In this document: piece after piece, positions 43,934-51,356 of the stretch
Numbering within the stretch: position 1 is the stretch's first letter
Layout: the number at the start of each line of letters is the position of its first letter
NCBI RefSeq assembly: GCF_014873915.1
Contig: NZ_JADBEJ010000004.1
Coordinates: 434,001 to 498,000 of the forward strand
Direction: 5' to 3'
DNA length: 64,000 bases
Source of the DNA: Amycolatopsis roodepoortensis
Lineage (GTDB): Bacteria; Actinomycetota; Actinomycetes; Mycobacteriales; Pseudonocardiaceae
The notes under the pieces: generated by a model
Told to the model about the DNA's origin: nothing
The model's database searches: none
What the model saw: the letters and a program-made list of their open reading frames with translations, nothing else
Translations under genes and position numbers: made by a program

Positions 43934-44593
43934 ATGATGACCGCCTACCAAGATCTCGAGCTGTTCGAGGAAGCCGCTTCCCTGCCGGAGCGGCAACAGA
44001 AGATCCTGCTGACCATCCGCGAATGGGTGATGGAGTACGGATACTCGCCGAGCACGCGCGAAATCGGTGAAGCGGTCGGGCTGCGCTCGACGTCCTCGGT
44101 GTCGAAGCATCTGGCGGCCTTGGAGGAGAAGGGCTTCCTCCGCCGCAGCAGCTCGATCTCCCGACCCATCGACGTCCGTGCCTTCCTACACGGCAGCACG
44201 TCGAAGGCGTCCACAGAGGACTCCGTCCCGGTCCCCGTCGTCGGCGACATCGCCGCCGGAACGCCGATCTCGGCCGTCGAGCACGTCGACGACGTGATGA
44301 CCCTTCCGCGTGAACTCACCGGGCGCGGCAACGTCTTCGGGCTGCGGGTGCGCGGTGATTCGATGATCGACGCGGCGATCTGCGACGGCGACATCGTCGT
44401 GGTGAAGCAGCAGCAGGAGGCGCACTCCGGCCAGATCGTCGCCGCGATGATCGACGAGGAGGCCACGGTCAAGGTGTACCGCCGCCGCGACGGCCACGTG
44501 TACCTCGAACCGCGCAACCCCGCCTACGACGTCATCGACGGGGACCGCGCGAGCGTGCTCGGCGTCGTGGTTTCGGTGCTGCGCAGCGTCTGA
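43934..44593 (+). CDS. LexA-like repressor (S24 peptidase), probable paralogue
   Basis: 219 residues. LexA winged helix (QQKILLTIREWVMEYGYSPSTREIGEAVGLRSTSSVSKHLAALEEKGFL) then the self-cleavage domain: Ala-Gly site in GDIAAGTP, catalytic serine in RVRGDSMIDA and lysine in EATVKVYRR. All cleavage residues are present, so it should respond to RecA-ssDNA. It is shorter at the N-terminus than usual actinobacterial LexA and is not in the usual lexA neighbourhood (no nrdR, dinB or recA here), so I read it as a second copy. Two ATGs (43934, 43937) are possible. Confidence 0.88.
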   Translation: MMTAYQDLELFEEAASLPERQQKILLTIREWVMEYGYSPSTREIGEAVGLRSTSSVSKHLAALEEKGFLRRSSSISRPIDVRAFLHGSTSKASTEDSVPVPVVGDIAAGTPISAVEHVDDVMTLPRELTGRGNVFGLRVRGDSMIDAAICDGDIVVVKQQQEAHSGQIVAAMIDEEATVKVYRRRDGHVYLEPRNPAYDVIDGDRASVLGVVVSVLRSV

Positions 44594-44631
44594 CCCGGTT
44601 TTGTCGGTGGGCCGGAGTAGCTTCGGCGCCC

Positions 44632-44973
44632 ATGTACGAAATCGACTTCGTCGAGTTCCCGTCGAGTTCGGCGGCGGGCTCGGGCGCGTTCTTCGAAAAG
44701 GCCTTCGGGTGGGCGGCGACGGCGTACGGCCCGGCGTACACCGACGTCCAGAGCGGTGGCACCGTCTCGTTCGGTTTCCAGGAGGACACCGCGCAGCAGA
44801 CGGCGGCGCCGCTGGTGACGATCCGCACCGACGACCTCGCCGGGGCGAGGGCTTCCGTCGAGGCCGCGGGCGGGGTCGTCACCGTCGAGCCGTTCTCCTT
44901 CCCCGGCGGGCGCCGGTTCCACTTCCGCGAGCCCGGCGGCGCCGAACTCGCGGTGTGGACCCCGGATTCCTGA
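44632..44973 (+). CDS. VOC family protein
   Basis: 113 residues, single VOC domain of the CatE/YesE-like short type: IDFVEFPSSSAAGSGAFFEKAFGW, then TDDLAGARASVEAAGGVV, and FPGGRRFHFREPGGAELAVW. Function not predictable; often a detoxification or antibiotic-binding protein. It runs tail to tail into the DoxX-like gene two bases later. Confidence 0.9.
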   Translation: MYEIDFVEFPSSSAAGSGAFFEKAFGWAATAYGPAYTDVQSGGTVSFGFQEDTAQQTAAPLVTIRTDDLAGARASVEAAGGVVTVEPFSFPGGRRFHFREPGGAELAVWTPDS

Positions 44974-44975
44974 CC

Positions 44976-45323
44976 TCAAGCGGCGAAGCCGAGCACCAGG
45001 GAGGCGGCGACGGGCGCCATGTACATCAGCGGGAACGCGACGTGCGACGGCCAGTGCGCGCGAAGCACGGTGATCACCGCGCCGGTGAAGTAGAGCACCA
45101 GGCCGATCCCGGCCGCGACGCCGAGCGCGGGCACCCACAGGCCGGCGATCAGGCCGAGCGCGCCCGCCGCCTTGGCGACGCCGAGCGGCGTCCACCAACC
45201 GCGGGGGACGCCGTAGTCGGCCAGCGGCTGCACGACCCACTTGGCACGGAAGAAGATCGAGGCGGCCGAGAACGCGGCCATGAACGCTCCGACGACGGTG
45301 ACGATGACATAGGCGGTGGTCAT
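44976..45323 (-). CDS. DoxX-like membrane protein
   Basis: 115 residues with four transmembrane helices (AYVIVTVVGAFMAAFSAA, PLGVAKAAGALGLIAGLW, GVAAGIGLVLYFTGAVI, PLMYMAPVAASLVLGF) and the DoxX-typical LADYGVPRGWWTPLGVAKAAGALGL region (in parts). Some DoxX proteins act in redox homeostasis at the membrane. GAGGAG eight bases before the ATG supports the start. Divergent from the hydrolase remnant at 45409. Confidence 0.88.
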   Translation of the reverse strand: MTTAYVIVTVVGAFMAAFSAASIFFRAKWVVQPLADYGVPRGWWTPLGVAKAAGALGLIAGLWVPALGVAAGIGLVLYFTGAVITVLRAHWPSHVAFPLMYMAPVAASLVLGFAA

Positions 45324-45408
45324 TTCGGTTTCTCCTCGGGTTCTCGGTGGTTCAGCGGGTTGACCCCGGCCGCACGCCGGATGTGACAACCTGGCGGCGG
45401 AGGCGGAC

Positions 45409-45522
45409 ATGACCCACGTCACATCCCGCGACGGCACCCCGATCGCCGGTGAACGGGCGGGCTCCGGGCCCGCCGTCGTCCTGGTCGGCGACGGTCGCCT
45501 TCTCTCCTGGCGCACGTTTTAG
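45409..45522 (+). pseudogene. Truncated alpha/beta hydrolase (N-terminal 37 residues only)
   Basis: GGAGG lies five bases before an ATG that opens MTHVTSRDGTPIAGERAG followed by SGPAVVLVGDGRLLSWRTF and a TAG. The opening is that of small alpha/beta hydrolases (TSRDGTPIAxERxGxGPAVVLVDG). The core, including the nucleophile elbow, is missing. The stop falls inside the TetR operator of the next gene. I read it as a deletion remnant; a functional 37-residue peptide is less likely. Confidence 0.6.
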
Positions 45523-45559
45523 AGCGACTGCTCTCTTATTGTTTTGGAGCAAGCGCTCT
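45521..45559. promoter_or_regulatory. Paired TetR operators AGAGC-N4-GCTCT
   Basis: AGAGCGACTGCTCT (45521-45534) and GGAGCAAGCGCTCT (45546-45559; AGAGCGCTTGCTCC on the other strand) have centres 25 bp apart. Both fit GAGCGNNTGCTC, a form common among TetR sites. They lie just ahead of the tetR GTG at 45574. Confidence 0.72.
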
Positions 45560-45573
45560 GTTACTCTCGCGTC

Positions 45574-46182
45574 GTGGCCCGCCCCCGTGTGCACGACCTC
45601 GACCGGCTGCTCGACGCGGCCGAGCGCCTGGTCGTCGAGGCCGGTGCCCAAGGCGTCACCGTCCGGTCGCTCGCGACCGCCGCCGGGGTGTCCAACGGCT
45701 CGATCTATCACGCCTTCGGCTCACTCGGCGCGCTGCTGGCCCACGTTTGGCTGCGCGCGGCGGGCGAGTTCCTCGACCTCCAGACCGAGCTGGCCGATCA
45801 AACGGAAGACCCCGCAGCGGCGGTCGTCGCCGCCGCGAGCGCGCCGGCCGTGTTCGCCGACCGCCGGCCCGAGGCCGCCCGCCTGCTCATCACGGTCAAG
45901 AAGGAGCACCTGCTCGGCCCGCAGGTCCCCGACGATCTCGCCGGTGACCTCCTGGCGCTCGACAAACGCCTGATCGCACTCCTGGTCCGGCTCGCCGGAC
46001 GGCTCTGGGACCGGCGGGACGCGCAGGCCGTCGAGGTGCTCACCACCTGCGTCGTCGATCTGCCGACAGCCGTGTTCCTCCGCGCGTTCACCGCGGGCGA
46101 GCCGATCTCCGAAGACTCCCGCACCCGGCTCGCCTCCGCGGTGCGCGCCATACTCCTGCTCCCGCCCCCACGAAAGGACTGA
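45574..46182 (+). CDS. TetR family transcriptional regulator
   Basis: 202 residues. Helix-turn-helix: LVVEAGAQGVTVRSLATAAGVSNGSIYHAFGSLGALLAHVW. The rest is helical. A GTG ten codons into the longest reading is preferred because upstream codons overlap the operator; a TTACTC box lies seven bases further up. First gene of an operon with an enoyl-CoA hydratase homologue (one-base gap), a sigma factor and a hydrolase, so it probably represses that set. Confidence 0.9.
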   Translation: MARPRVHDLDRLLDAAERLVVEAGAQGVTVRSLATAAGVSNGSIYHAFGSLGALLAHVWLRAAGEFLDLQTELADQTEDPAAAVVAAASAPAVFADRRPEAARLLITVKKEHLLGPQVPDDLAGDLLALDKRLIALLVRLAGRLWDRRDAQAVEVLTTCVVDLPTAVFLRAFTAGEPISEDSRTRLASAVRAILLLPPPRKD

Positions 46183-46183
46183 C

Positions 46184-46840
46184 ATGCCCACGCTGCGCCA
46201 CGACGCCCCGGTGTTCCTGCTGGACCTCGGAGACGACGAGAACCGCTTTTCGCCTTCCTGGCTGGAAACCGTCCATTCCCAGCTGGACACCGTCGTCGCT
46301 TATCCGGATCCGGCCGTGCTGGTCACCGTCGGCTCCGGGAAGTTCTACTCGAACGGCCTCGACCTCGATTGGCTCACCAGCAACCCCGCCAAGGCCGCGC
46401 AGTACGTCGCCGACGTCCACGAACTGCTGGCCCGCGTGCTCACCCTCGGCGTGCACACGGTCGCCGCGATCAACGGGCACGCGTTCGGCGCCGGGGCCAT
46501 GCTGGCGATGGCGCACGACTTCCGGGTGATGCGCGCCGACCGCGGGTACTTCTGCTTCCCCGAAGCGGATATCAACATCCCGTTCACGCCGGGAATGGCG
46601 GCGCTGATCCAGGGCAAGCTCACCCCCGCCGCCGCGATCGCGTCGATGACCACGGGCCGCCGGTTCGGCGGCACGGACGCGCGGGACCTGGGGCTCGTCG
46701 ACGCCGTCGCCGAGAAGCCCGCGTTGCTGGAGTACGCGGCCGACCTCGTCCGCCCGCTGGCGGGCAAGGATCGCGGCACGCTGTCCGCGATCAAGACGAC
46801 GATGTTCACCCCGGCCGTCACCGCGCTTCGCGCCAAGTAG
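46184..46840 (+). CDS. Enoyl-CoA hydratase/isomerase family protein
   Basis: 218 residues with a crotonase fold. The oxyanion-hole segment KFYSNGLDLDWL and the second AINGHAFGAGAMLAMAHDFRVM are clear. The hydratase glutamates are not both present: the usual GPELGIPPG-type segment is replaced by EADINIPFTPGMAAL, like the delta3,delta2-enoyl-CoA isomerase branch. Short for the family (about 260). AAAGGA five bases ahead of the ATG; directly downstream of its tetR. Confidence 0.9.
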   Translation: MPTLRHDAPVFLLDLGDDENRFSPSWLETVHSQLDTVVAYPDPAVLVTVGSGKFYSNGLDLDWLTSNPAKAAQYVADVHELLARVLTLGVHTVAAINGHAFGAGAMLAMAHDFRVMRADRGYFCFPEADINIPFTPGMAALIQGKLTPAAAIASMTTGRRFGGTDARDLGLVDAVAEKPALLEYAADLVRPLAGKDRGTLSAIKTTMFTPAVTALRAK

Positions 46841-46845
46841 CCGTC

Positions 46846-47784
46846 GTGCCCACCGACGACGCGGCGTTCGATCGCCTGGTCGAGCCGCTGCGCCGCGAAC
46901 TGCACGCCCACTGCTATCGGCTGCTCGGCTCGGTCCACGACGCCGACGACGCGCTGCAGGACGCGCTCCTGCGGGCCTGGCGGGGGATGGACCGGTTCGA
47001 GGGACGCAGCTCGATGCGCACCTGGCTCTACACCATCGTCACCCGCACCTGCCTGGATGTCGCGGCCGCTCGCGGGAAGCGGGCGTTGCCGATGGATCTG
47101 GGCCCGTCGAGCGAGCAAGTCGTGCTCGAAGACGCTCCGGTGACCGAGGTGGCGTGGCTCGGCCCGTACCCGGACGCGCCGGACGCCCGGTACGAGCGGC
47201 GCGAAGCAATCGAGCTGGCCTTCGTCGCGGCATTGCAGCACCTGCCGGGCAACCAGCGGGCCGCGCTGGTGCTCTTCGACGTCCTCGGCTTCTCCGCCGC
47301 CGAAATCGCGTCCACAATGGACACTTCGGTCGCGGCGGTGAACAGCGCGCTGCAACGCGCGCGGGCGATCGTGGCCGAGAAGGTCCCGGCGCCCGAGAAG
47401 CTCGAAGGTGGCCGGACGCGTGAGATCGCCGCGGGCTTCGCCTCCGCGCTGGAGCGCGGCGACGCCGACGCGCTGGTGGCGTTGCTGACCAAGGACGTCA
47501 CCTGGTCCATGCCGCCGCTCATGCGCTGGTACAGCGGCATCGACGCGGTGACCGGCTTCGCCGTCGCGGTCCCGCTGGGCCGGTGCCCGAGCTGGCGTAC
47601 CGAGGTCCTCACCGCCAACGGGCAGCCCGCCGTCGCCTGCTACCTGGGCGAATCGGCCGACGCCGTCCATCGCGCCTGGTCCATCAACGTGCTCACCCCG
47701 CGCGAAGACCGGATCCGCGAGATCACCTCGTTCCTCGACGCGGACCTGTTCGCGCGGTTCGGCCTTCCCCCGGCGAAGGCCTGA
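46846..47784 (+). CDS. ECF-like sigma factor with C-terminal SnoaL domain (SigX5/SigG type)
   Basis: 312 residues. Region 2: HAHCYRLLGSVHDADDALQDALLRAWRGMDRFEGRSS; region 4: LPGNQRAALVLFDVLGFSAAEIASTMDTSVAAVNSALQRAR. After residue 190 comes a SnoaL-like domain (ERGDADALVALLTKDVTWSMPP), characteristic of the ECF41/SigX5-like groups in which the C-terminal domain replaces an anti-sigma factor. GTG start six bases after the hydratase stop. It may direct its own operon; target promoters were not found. Confidence 0.9.
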   Translation: MPTDDAAFDRLVEPLRRELHAHCYRLLGSVHDADDALQDALLRAWRGMDRFEGRSSMRTWLYTIVTRTCLDVAAARGKRALPMDLGPSSEQVVLEDAPVTEVAWLGPYPDAPDARYERREAIELAFVAALQHLPGNQRAALVLFDVLGFSAAEIASTMDTSVAAVNSALQRARAIVAEKVPAPEKLEGGRTREIAAGFASALERGDADALVALLTKDVTWSMPPLMRWYSGIDAVTGFAVAVPLGRCPSWRTEVLTANGQPAVACYLGESADAVHRAWSINVLTPREDRIREITSFLDADLFARFGLPPAKA

Positions 47785-47786
47785 GC

Positions 47787-48581
47787 ATGCGCAAGAAGGT
47801 GTTGATCGCGCTGGCGGTGGCCGTCACCATCGTCGGCGTGGTCTTCGGTGGCGCGTTCGCCTTCCAGCGCAAGCTGATCTACCTGCCCGAGGCGGGTCCG
47901 CTCCCCGGTGCGGCCGACGTCCTGCCCGGCGGCCGGGACGTCACGCTCGCCACTTCGGACGGGCTGAGCCTTTCGAGCTGGTACTTCCCGGTCAGCGGCG
48001 CGAAGGCGACCGTGCTGGTCGCGCCGGGCAACGCCGGGAACCGGTCGTACCGCGTGCCGATGGCCCGCGCGCTGACCGCACGCGGGCTCTCGGTGCTGCT
48101 TCTGGACTATCGCGGGTACGGAGGCAATCCCGGTGAGCCGTCCGAGGACGGACTCGCGCTGGACGTCCGCGCCGCACAGGACTTCCTGATACGCGAGGCC
48201 GGGACACCGCTGATCTACTTCGGCGAGAGCCTCGGCTCCGCGGTCGTCACCGAACTGGCCGTCGAGCGCCCGCCGTCCGCGCTCGTGTTGCGTTCGCCGT
48301 TCGTCGACCTCGCGTCGGTCGGGCAGCGGCACTATCCGTTCCTGCCGGTCCGCTGGCTCCTGCGGGACGAGTTCCCGACGAGGGACAACGTCGCGCGGGT
48401 GAAGGCACCGGTGACCGTCGTGTACGGCACCGCGGACTCGATCGTCCCGGCCGAGCAGAGCCGCGCCGTGGCGCGGGCGGCCGGTGCCGAGGCGATCGAG
48501 GTCCCCGGCGCCGATCACAACGATCCGGCGTTGTCCGACGGACCGGAACTGATCGGCGCCATCGCGGACGCGGTTCGCTGA
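47787..48581 (+). CDS. BEM46-like alpha/beta hydrolase with N-terminal membrane anchor
   Basis: 264 residues. One N-terminal transmembrane helix (VLIALAVAVTIVGVVFGGAFAF), then FQRKLIYLPE, VLLLDYRGYGGNPG, nucleophile serine in YFGESLGSAVV, aspartate in YGTADSIVP and histidine in GADHNDP. Family role is mostly unknown; it may be a membrane-tethered esterase. It starts two bases after the sigma factor stop, last gene of the tetR operon. Confidence 0.92.
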   Translation: MRKKVLIALAVAVTIVGVVFGGAFAFQRKLIYLPEAGPLPGAADVLPGGRDVTLATSDGLSLSSWYFPVSGAKATVLVAPGNAGNRSYRVPMARALTARGLSVLLLDYRGYGGNPGEPSEDGLALDVRAAQDFLIREAGTPLIYFGESLGSAVVTELAVERPPSALVLRSPFVDLASVGQRHYPFLPVRWLLRDEFPTRDNVARVKAPVTVVYGTADSIVPAEQSRAVARAAGAEAIEVPGADHNDPALSDGPELIGAIADAVR

Positions 48582-48586
48582 CGGGC

Positions 48587-49573
48587 TCAGGCCCGCTTCG
48601 CGCTCCGGCCCAGTGACAGGGCGTGGCCCGGGTTGAGCTTCCGGCCGAGGCGATCGGCCTTGGGCCAGCGGACGTCCGTCGCCCAGCCCGCCTTCTCGAA
48701 CAGCCAGATCAGCCGCGCCGAGATGTCGAGCTGGCCACGGCGGACGCCGTGCCGGGCGCCGGTGGGGTCGGCGTGGTGGGAGTTGTGCCAGGACTCGCCC
48801 ATCGAGGCGATGGCGAGCGGCCAGAAGTTCGCGGATTTGTCGCGCGCGGCGAACGGGCGATCGCCGATCATGTGACAGAGCGAGTTCACCGACCAGGTGA
48901 CGTGGTGCAGCAGCGCCACGCGGACCAGGCTCGCCCAGAAGAACGCGGTGACCGCGCCCCACCACGACATCGTGATCACGCCGCCGAGGACGGCGGGCGC
49001 GAGCAGCGTCACGACGGTGAGCAGCGGGAACAGGCGATCGATCCGGGCGATGTCACGGTCGGCGAGCAGATCGGGGGCGAACCGGTGCGCGTTGGTCTTC
49101 TCGCGCTCGAACAGCCAGCCCATGTGGGCGTGCCAGAAGCCGCGGGCCAGCGCGGCCGGGGTGGTGCCGAACCGCCACGGGGAGTGGGGGTCGCCCTCGC
49201 GGTCGGCGAAGGCGTGATGGCGCCGGTGGTCGGCGACCCAGCCGATGACCGGGCCCTGCATGGCCATACTGCCGGCGACCGCGAGGGCGATCCGCAGGCC
49301 GCGGTTGGCCTTGAAGGCGCCGTGGGTGAAGTAGCGGTGGAAACCGATGGTCACGCCGAGGCCGGTGAGGAAGTAGAACCCGGCGGCCAGGCCGATGTCC
49401 ACCCAGCCGAGGCCCCAGCCCCAAGCGAAGGGGACGGAGGCGGCCAGTGCCAGCAAGGGCACCACCGCGAACAGCTTGACGAGGAAGTTTTCGGTGTTGG
49501 TCTGCTCCCCGGACAACAGGGGCTGTGGCGCCTGCCGCTCTGCGCTGTCCGGGTTGTTTAGAACTGAAGTCAT
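48587..49573 (-). CDS. Acyl-CoA (fatty acid delta-9) desaturase
   Basis: 328 residues, membrane di-iron desaturase. Three histidine boxes are intact: GFHRYFTHG, ADHRRHHAF and WHNSHHADP, with four predicted transmembrane helices and LCHMIGDRPFAARDKSANFW, as in bacterial stearoyl-type desaturases. It introduces a double bond into acyl chains using electrons from an oxidoreductase, which is not encoded nearby. A seven-base-arm dyad lies 50 bases upstream. Tail to tail with the hydrolase gene. Confidence 0.93.
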   Translation of the reverse strand: MTSVLNNPDSAERQAPQPLLSGEQTNTENFLVKLFAVVPLLALAASVPFAWGWGLGWVDIGLAAGFYFLTGLGVTIGFHRYFTHGAFKANRGLRIALAVAGSMAMQGPVIGWVADHRRHHAFADREGDPHSPWRFGTTPAALARGFWHAHMGWLFEREKTNAHRFAPDLLADRDIARIDRLFPLLTVVTLLAPAVLGGVITMSWWGAVTAFFWASLVRVALLHHVTWSVNSLCHMIGDRPFAARDKSANFWPLAIASMGESWHNSHHADPTGARHGVRRGQLDISARLIWLFEKAGWATDVRWPKADRLGRKLNPGHALSLGRSAKRA

Positions 49574-49622
49574 ATCGTCGCTTCTTGGTCGATGGCCAAG
49601 CTGTGCCTCTTGCCAGCCTGGT

Positions 49623-49641
49623 ATCGGCTGTGTCAGCCGAT
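49623..49641. promoter_or_regulatory. Operator-like dyad upstream of the desaturase
   Basis: ATCGGCT-GTGTC-AGCCGAT, perfect seven-base arms with a five-base centre, 50 bases before the desaturase start. It could bind a lipid-responsive TetR-type repressor. No such regulator gene is adjacent. The rest of 49574-49733 shows no gene. Confidence 0.5.
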
Positions 49642-49733
49642 GTCACGGCGCGACGCACGGAAGGCGACGCCCGCGACGAATTCTGCGCGAGCGTGCTTGG
49701 ACAACACGACACCCAAAACGTTGGTCTGTCCGG

Positions 49734-50000
49734 TCAACGAACGGCGTCGGCCGAAGGTTCCGGTGTGGGGTAAGAAGGTTCGCGAAAAAGATCCATGTAT
49801 CGCTCGCCTTGCGGGGTCGCGGGGTCGTGCCGCTCGATCTGGGTGTCGAGCGGGTGGCTGAACAGCGCACTGTCGGTGCTGTGAGTTTTGACTGTGAAAC
49901 CTTTCGGAGGGACCGCTGGATTCGCGGTCTTCGGCGAGGCCGGGGGCGAATTCCACCCGCCTCGTACCGGAACGGCGTCGCGCCGCGAAGGCGCCGCCAT
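49734..50000 (-). CDS. Possible small hypothetical protein
   Basis: 88 codons. The second half (HSTDSALFSHPLDTQIERHD, ATPQGERYMDLFREPSYPTP) has protein-like composition and GC-rich third positions in part. The first half is Pro/Arg-rich and less convincing. A GAAAGG sits before codon 36, but the codon there is GTC, not a start. The real gene may be shorter or absent. No family recognised. It would be the only gene in 49574-50049. Confidence 0.28.
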   Translation of the reverse strand: MAAPSRRDAVPVRGGWNSPPASPKTANPAVPPKGFTVKTHSTDSALFSHPLDTQIERHDPATPQGERYMDLFREPSYPTPEPSADAVR

Positions 50001-50049
50001 CCCCCACGATACACGCCCCGGGGCCGGAACCCCAGGGCGTTCGCATCGA

Positions 50050-50901
50050 TCAGCCGGGTGCCGTCACGTTGAGCGCCGCCACGACCGTCCGCTCTTCGTA
50101 GGCGAAATGCGCTTCGAGCCTCCCCTCGAGCGCGTCGAACTCGTCGCGCAGGCGAACCGGGTCGCTCTCGCCGTGGACGTACCCCTCGACGAGCTCCCGG
50201 ATCCGCTTCTGCAGGCCCGCGACGACGACGTGGTCCTCCCCGAGCTGGGTCAACACCGGCCCGAGTGCCGGGAACCGTTGCGCCAGCATGGGAAACGCGC
50301 CCATGTCTTCGCCGGTGTGATGTTTGGTCAACGCCTCGCAGAACGAAAGACAGTGTGCCCGCAGGGATTTCTCCATCAGGAGCGTGTCCGCACGACCGTC
50401 CACGATGTCGTCCACCCCGGCGCGCAGCGTCTTGAGCTCCTCCCGCAGCCAGTCGTGGACCTCCACCAGGAAGTCCCCCAGCCCTCGCACCCGGTCGTCG
50501 ATCCGGTGCAGGATCACGACCGGCAGCACGCGTGTCGTTTTCGCCTGGTACTCGGCGAAACCCGGCTCCACGGCGACGACCTTCGCGAACAGCGCGTCAC
50601 GCTCCGCCGCGGGCGGAACGGCCGCGATGGCCTCGTAGGTCTCGTTCCCGGTCTCGATCGTGACCCGGTGGTCACGCCGGATGTTGTGGTACCAGCCCGG
50701 ATGCGCCGGCGCCCCCATGTTCGAAGCGACGACGACGGTCTTGCCGTCGATTTCCAGATAGCCCAACGGATTCGTCCGTCGCGCACCGCTCTTGGCGCCG
50801 GTGGTGGTGAGCAGGATCAGCCGCCACCCTTCGAACATGCCGCCGAGCTTTCCCTTGCTCCGCCTGAATTCCTCGATCACCTGGTCGTTGAAGCCGGTCA
50901 A
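50050..50901 (-). CDS. Fusion: F420-dependent (Ddn-like) nitroreductase domain + hemerythrin domain
   Basis: 283 residues. Residues 1-135 match the deazaflavin-dependent nitroreductase/DUF385 fold: GWRLILLTTTGAKSGARRTNPLGYL, VVVASNMGAPAHPGWYHNI, and VLPVVILHRI. Residues 140-280 are a four-helix hemerythrin domain with ligand motifs VHDWLREEL, RAHCLSFCEALTKHHTGED, GEDHVVV and HFAYEERTV. One chain would thus join an F420H2 hydride site to a di-iron O2/NO-binding site. TTG start with AAAGGA five bases ahead; the longer reading has no comparable SD. Cytoplasmic. Confidence 0.85.
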   Translation of the reverse strand: MTGFNDQVIEEFRRSKGKLGGMFEGWRLILLTTTGAKSGARRTNPLGYLEIDGKTVVVASNMGAPAHPGWYHNIRRDHRVTIETGNETYEAIAAVPPAAERDALFAKVVAVEPGFAEYQAKTTRVLPVVILHRIDDRVRGLGDFLVEVHDWLREELKTLRAGVDDIVDGRADTLLMEKSLRAHCLSFCEALTKHHTGEDMGAFPMLAQRFPALGPVLTQLGEDHVVVAGLQKRIRELVEGYVHGESDPVRLRDEFDALEGRLEAHFAYEERTVVAALNVTAPG

Positions 50902-51356
50902 TGCGGTCCTTTCCCGTCGATGTGTCGACAGGAGGGCGCGGAACCGCCACCGGAAGAGCGCACACGAGCCTGGACGCACCCGGTTTCGGGGTGCACCACA
51001 TGGAGGCGTCGTCCCACGACGAGGGGATGACTGAATACGAGAGACGGTGTGTGCCGATCTCTGGTGGCCGAGTAGCCGCTACCTCCATGCGTAGGCCCAT
51101 ACGGGGCTCGATGACGACGTTAGCACGAGCCTTGGTCGATGCGCACCCCCTTCCTCATTGGGCCGCATTCGCTTTACTGAAAGGCACAGTAAGACTCTTC
51201 GTGCGCTTAAAGCGCTTCGCTGCCTTAAGACTCCTTCGCGCGCTTAAAGGCGCTTCGCTGCGTTGATACTCCTCCGCTGTTGCCATTTTCCGGCAATTTC
51301 CCTTGTTGGGCCGTTTGGGCTAGTGCAGGTGTTCGAATCGGAGTAGCTTTGGTGTT
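50902..51356. other. 455-bp intergenic region
   Basis: No gene supported. The left 200 bases read open in several frames but lack SD and protein-like composition. The right part is noticeably lower in GC and holds a tandem repeat at 51191-51264. A TAGCTT box seven bases before the next GTG (51357) probably gives that gene a leaderless message. Confidence 0.6.
51191..51264. repeat. Two tandem ~37-bp units (GCGCTTAAAG-CGCTTCGCTGC)
   Basis: Copy one 51191-51226 and copy two 51227-51264 share AAGACTC-TTCG-GCGCTTAAAG-CGCTTCGCTGC-TT with single-base insertions. It lies upstream of the HNH gene. Each unit contains the pairing core GCGCTTAAAGCGC. Confidence 0.7.

Noticed and set aside
49888..51030. 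380-codon plus-strand open frame
   Set aside because: Starts in the intergenic region but most of it is antisense to the Ddn-hemerythrin gene, whose domains are unmistakable.
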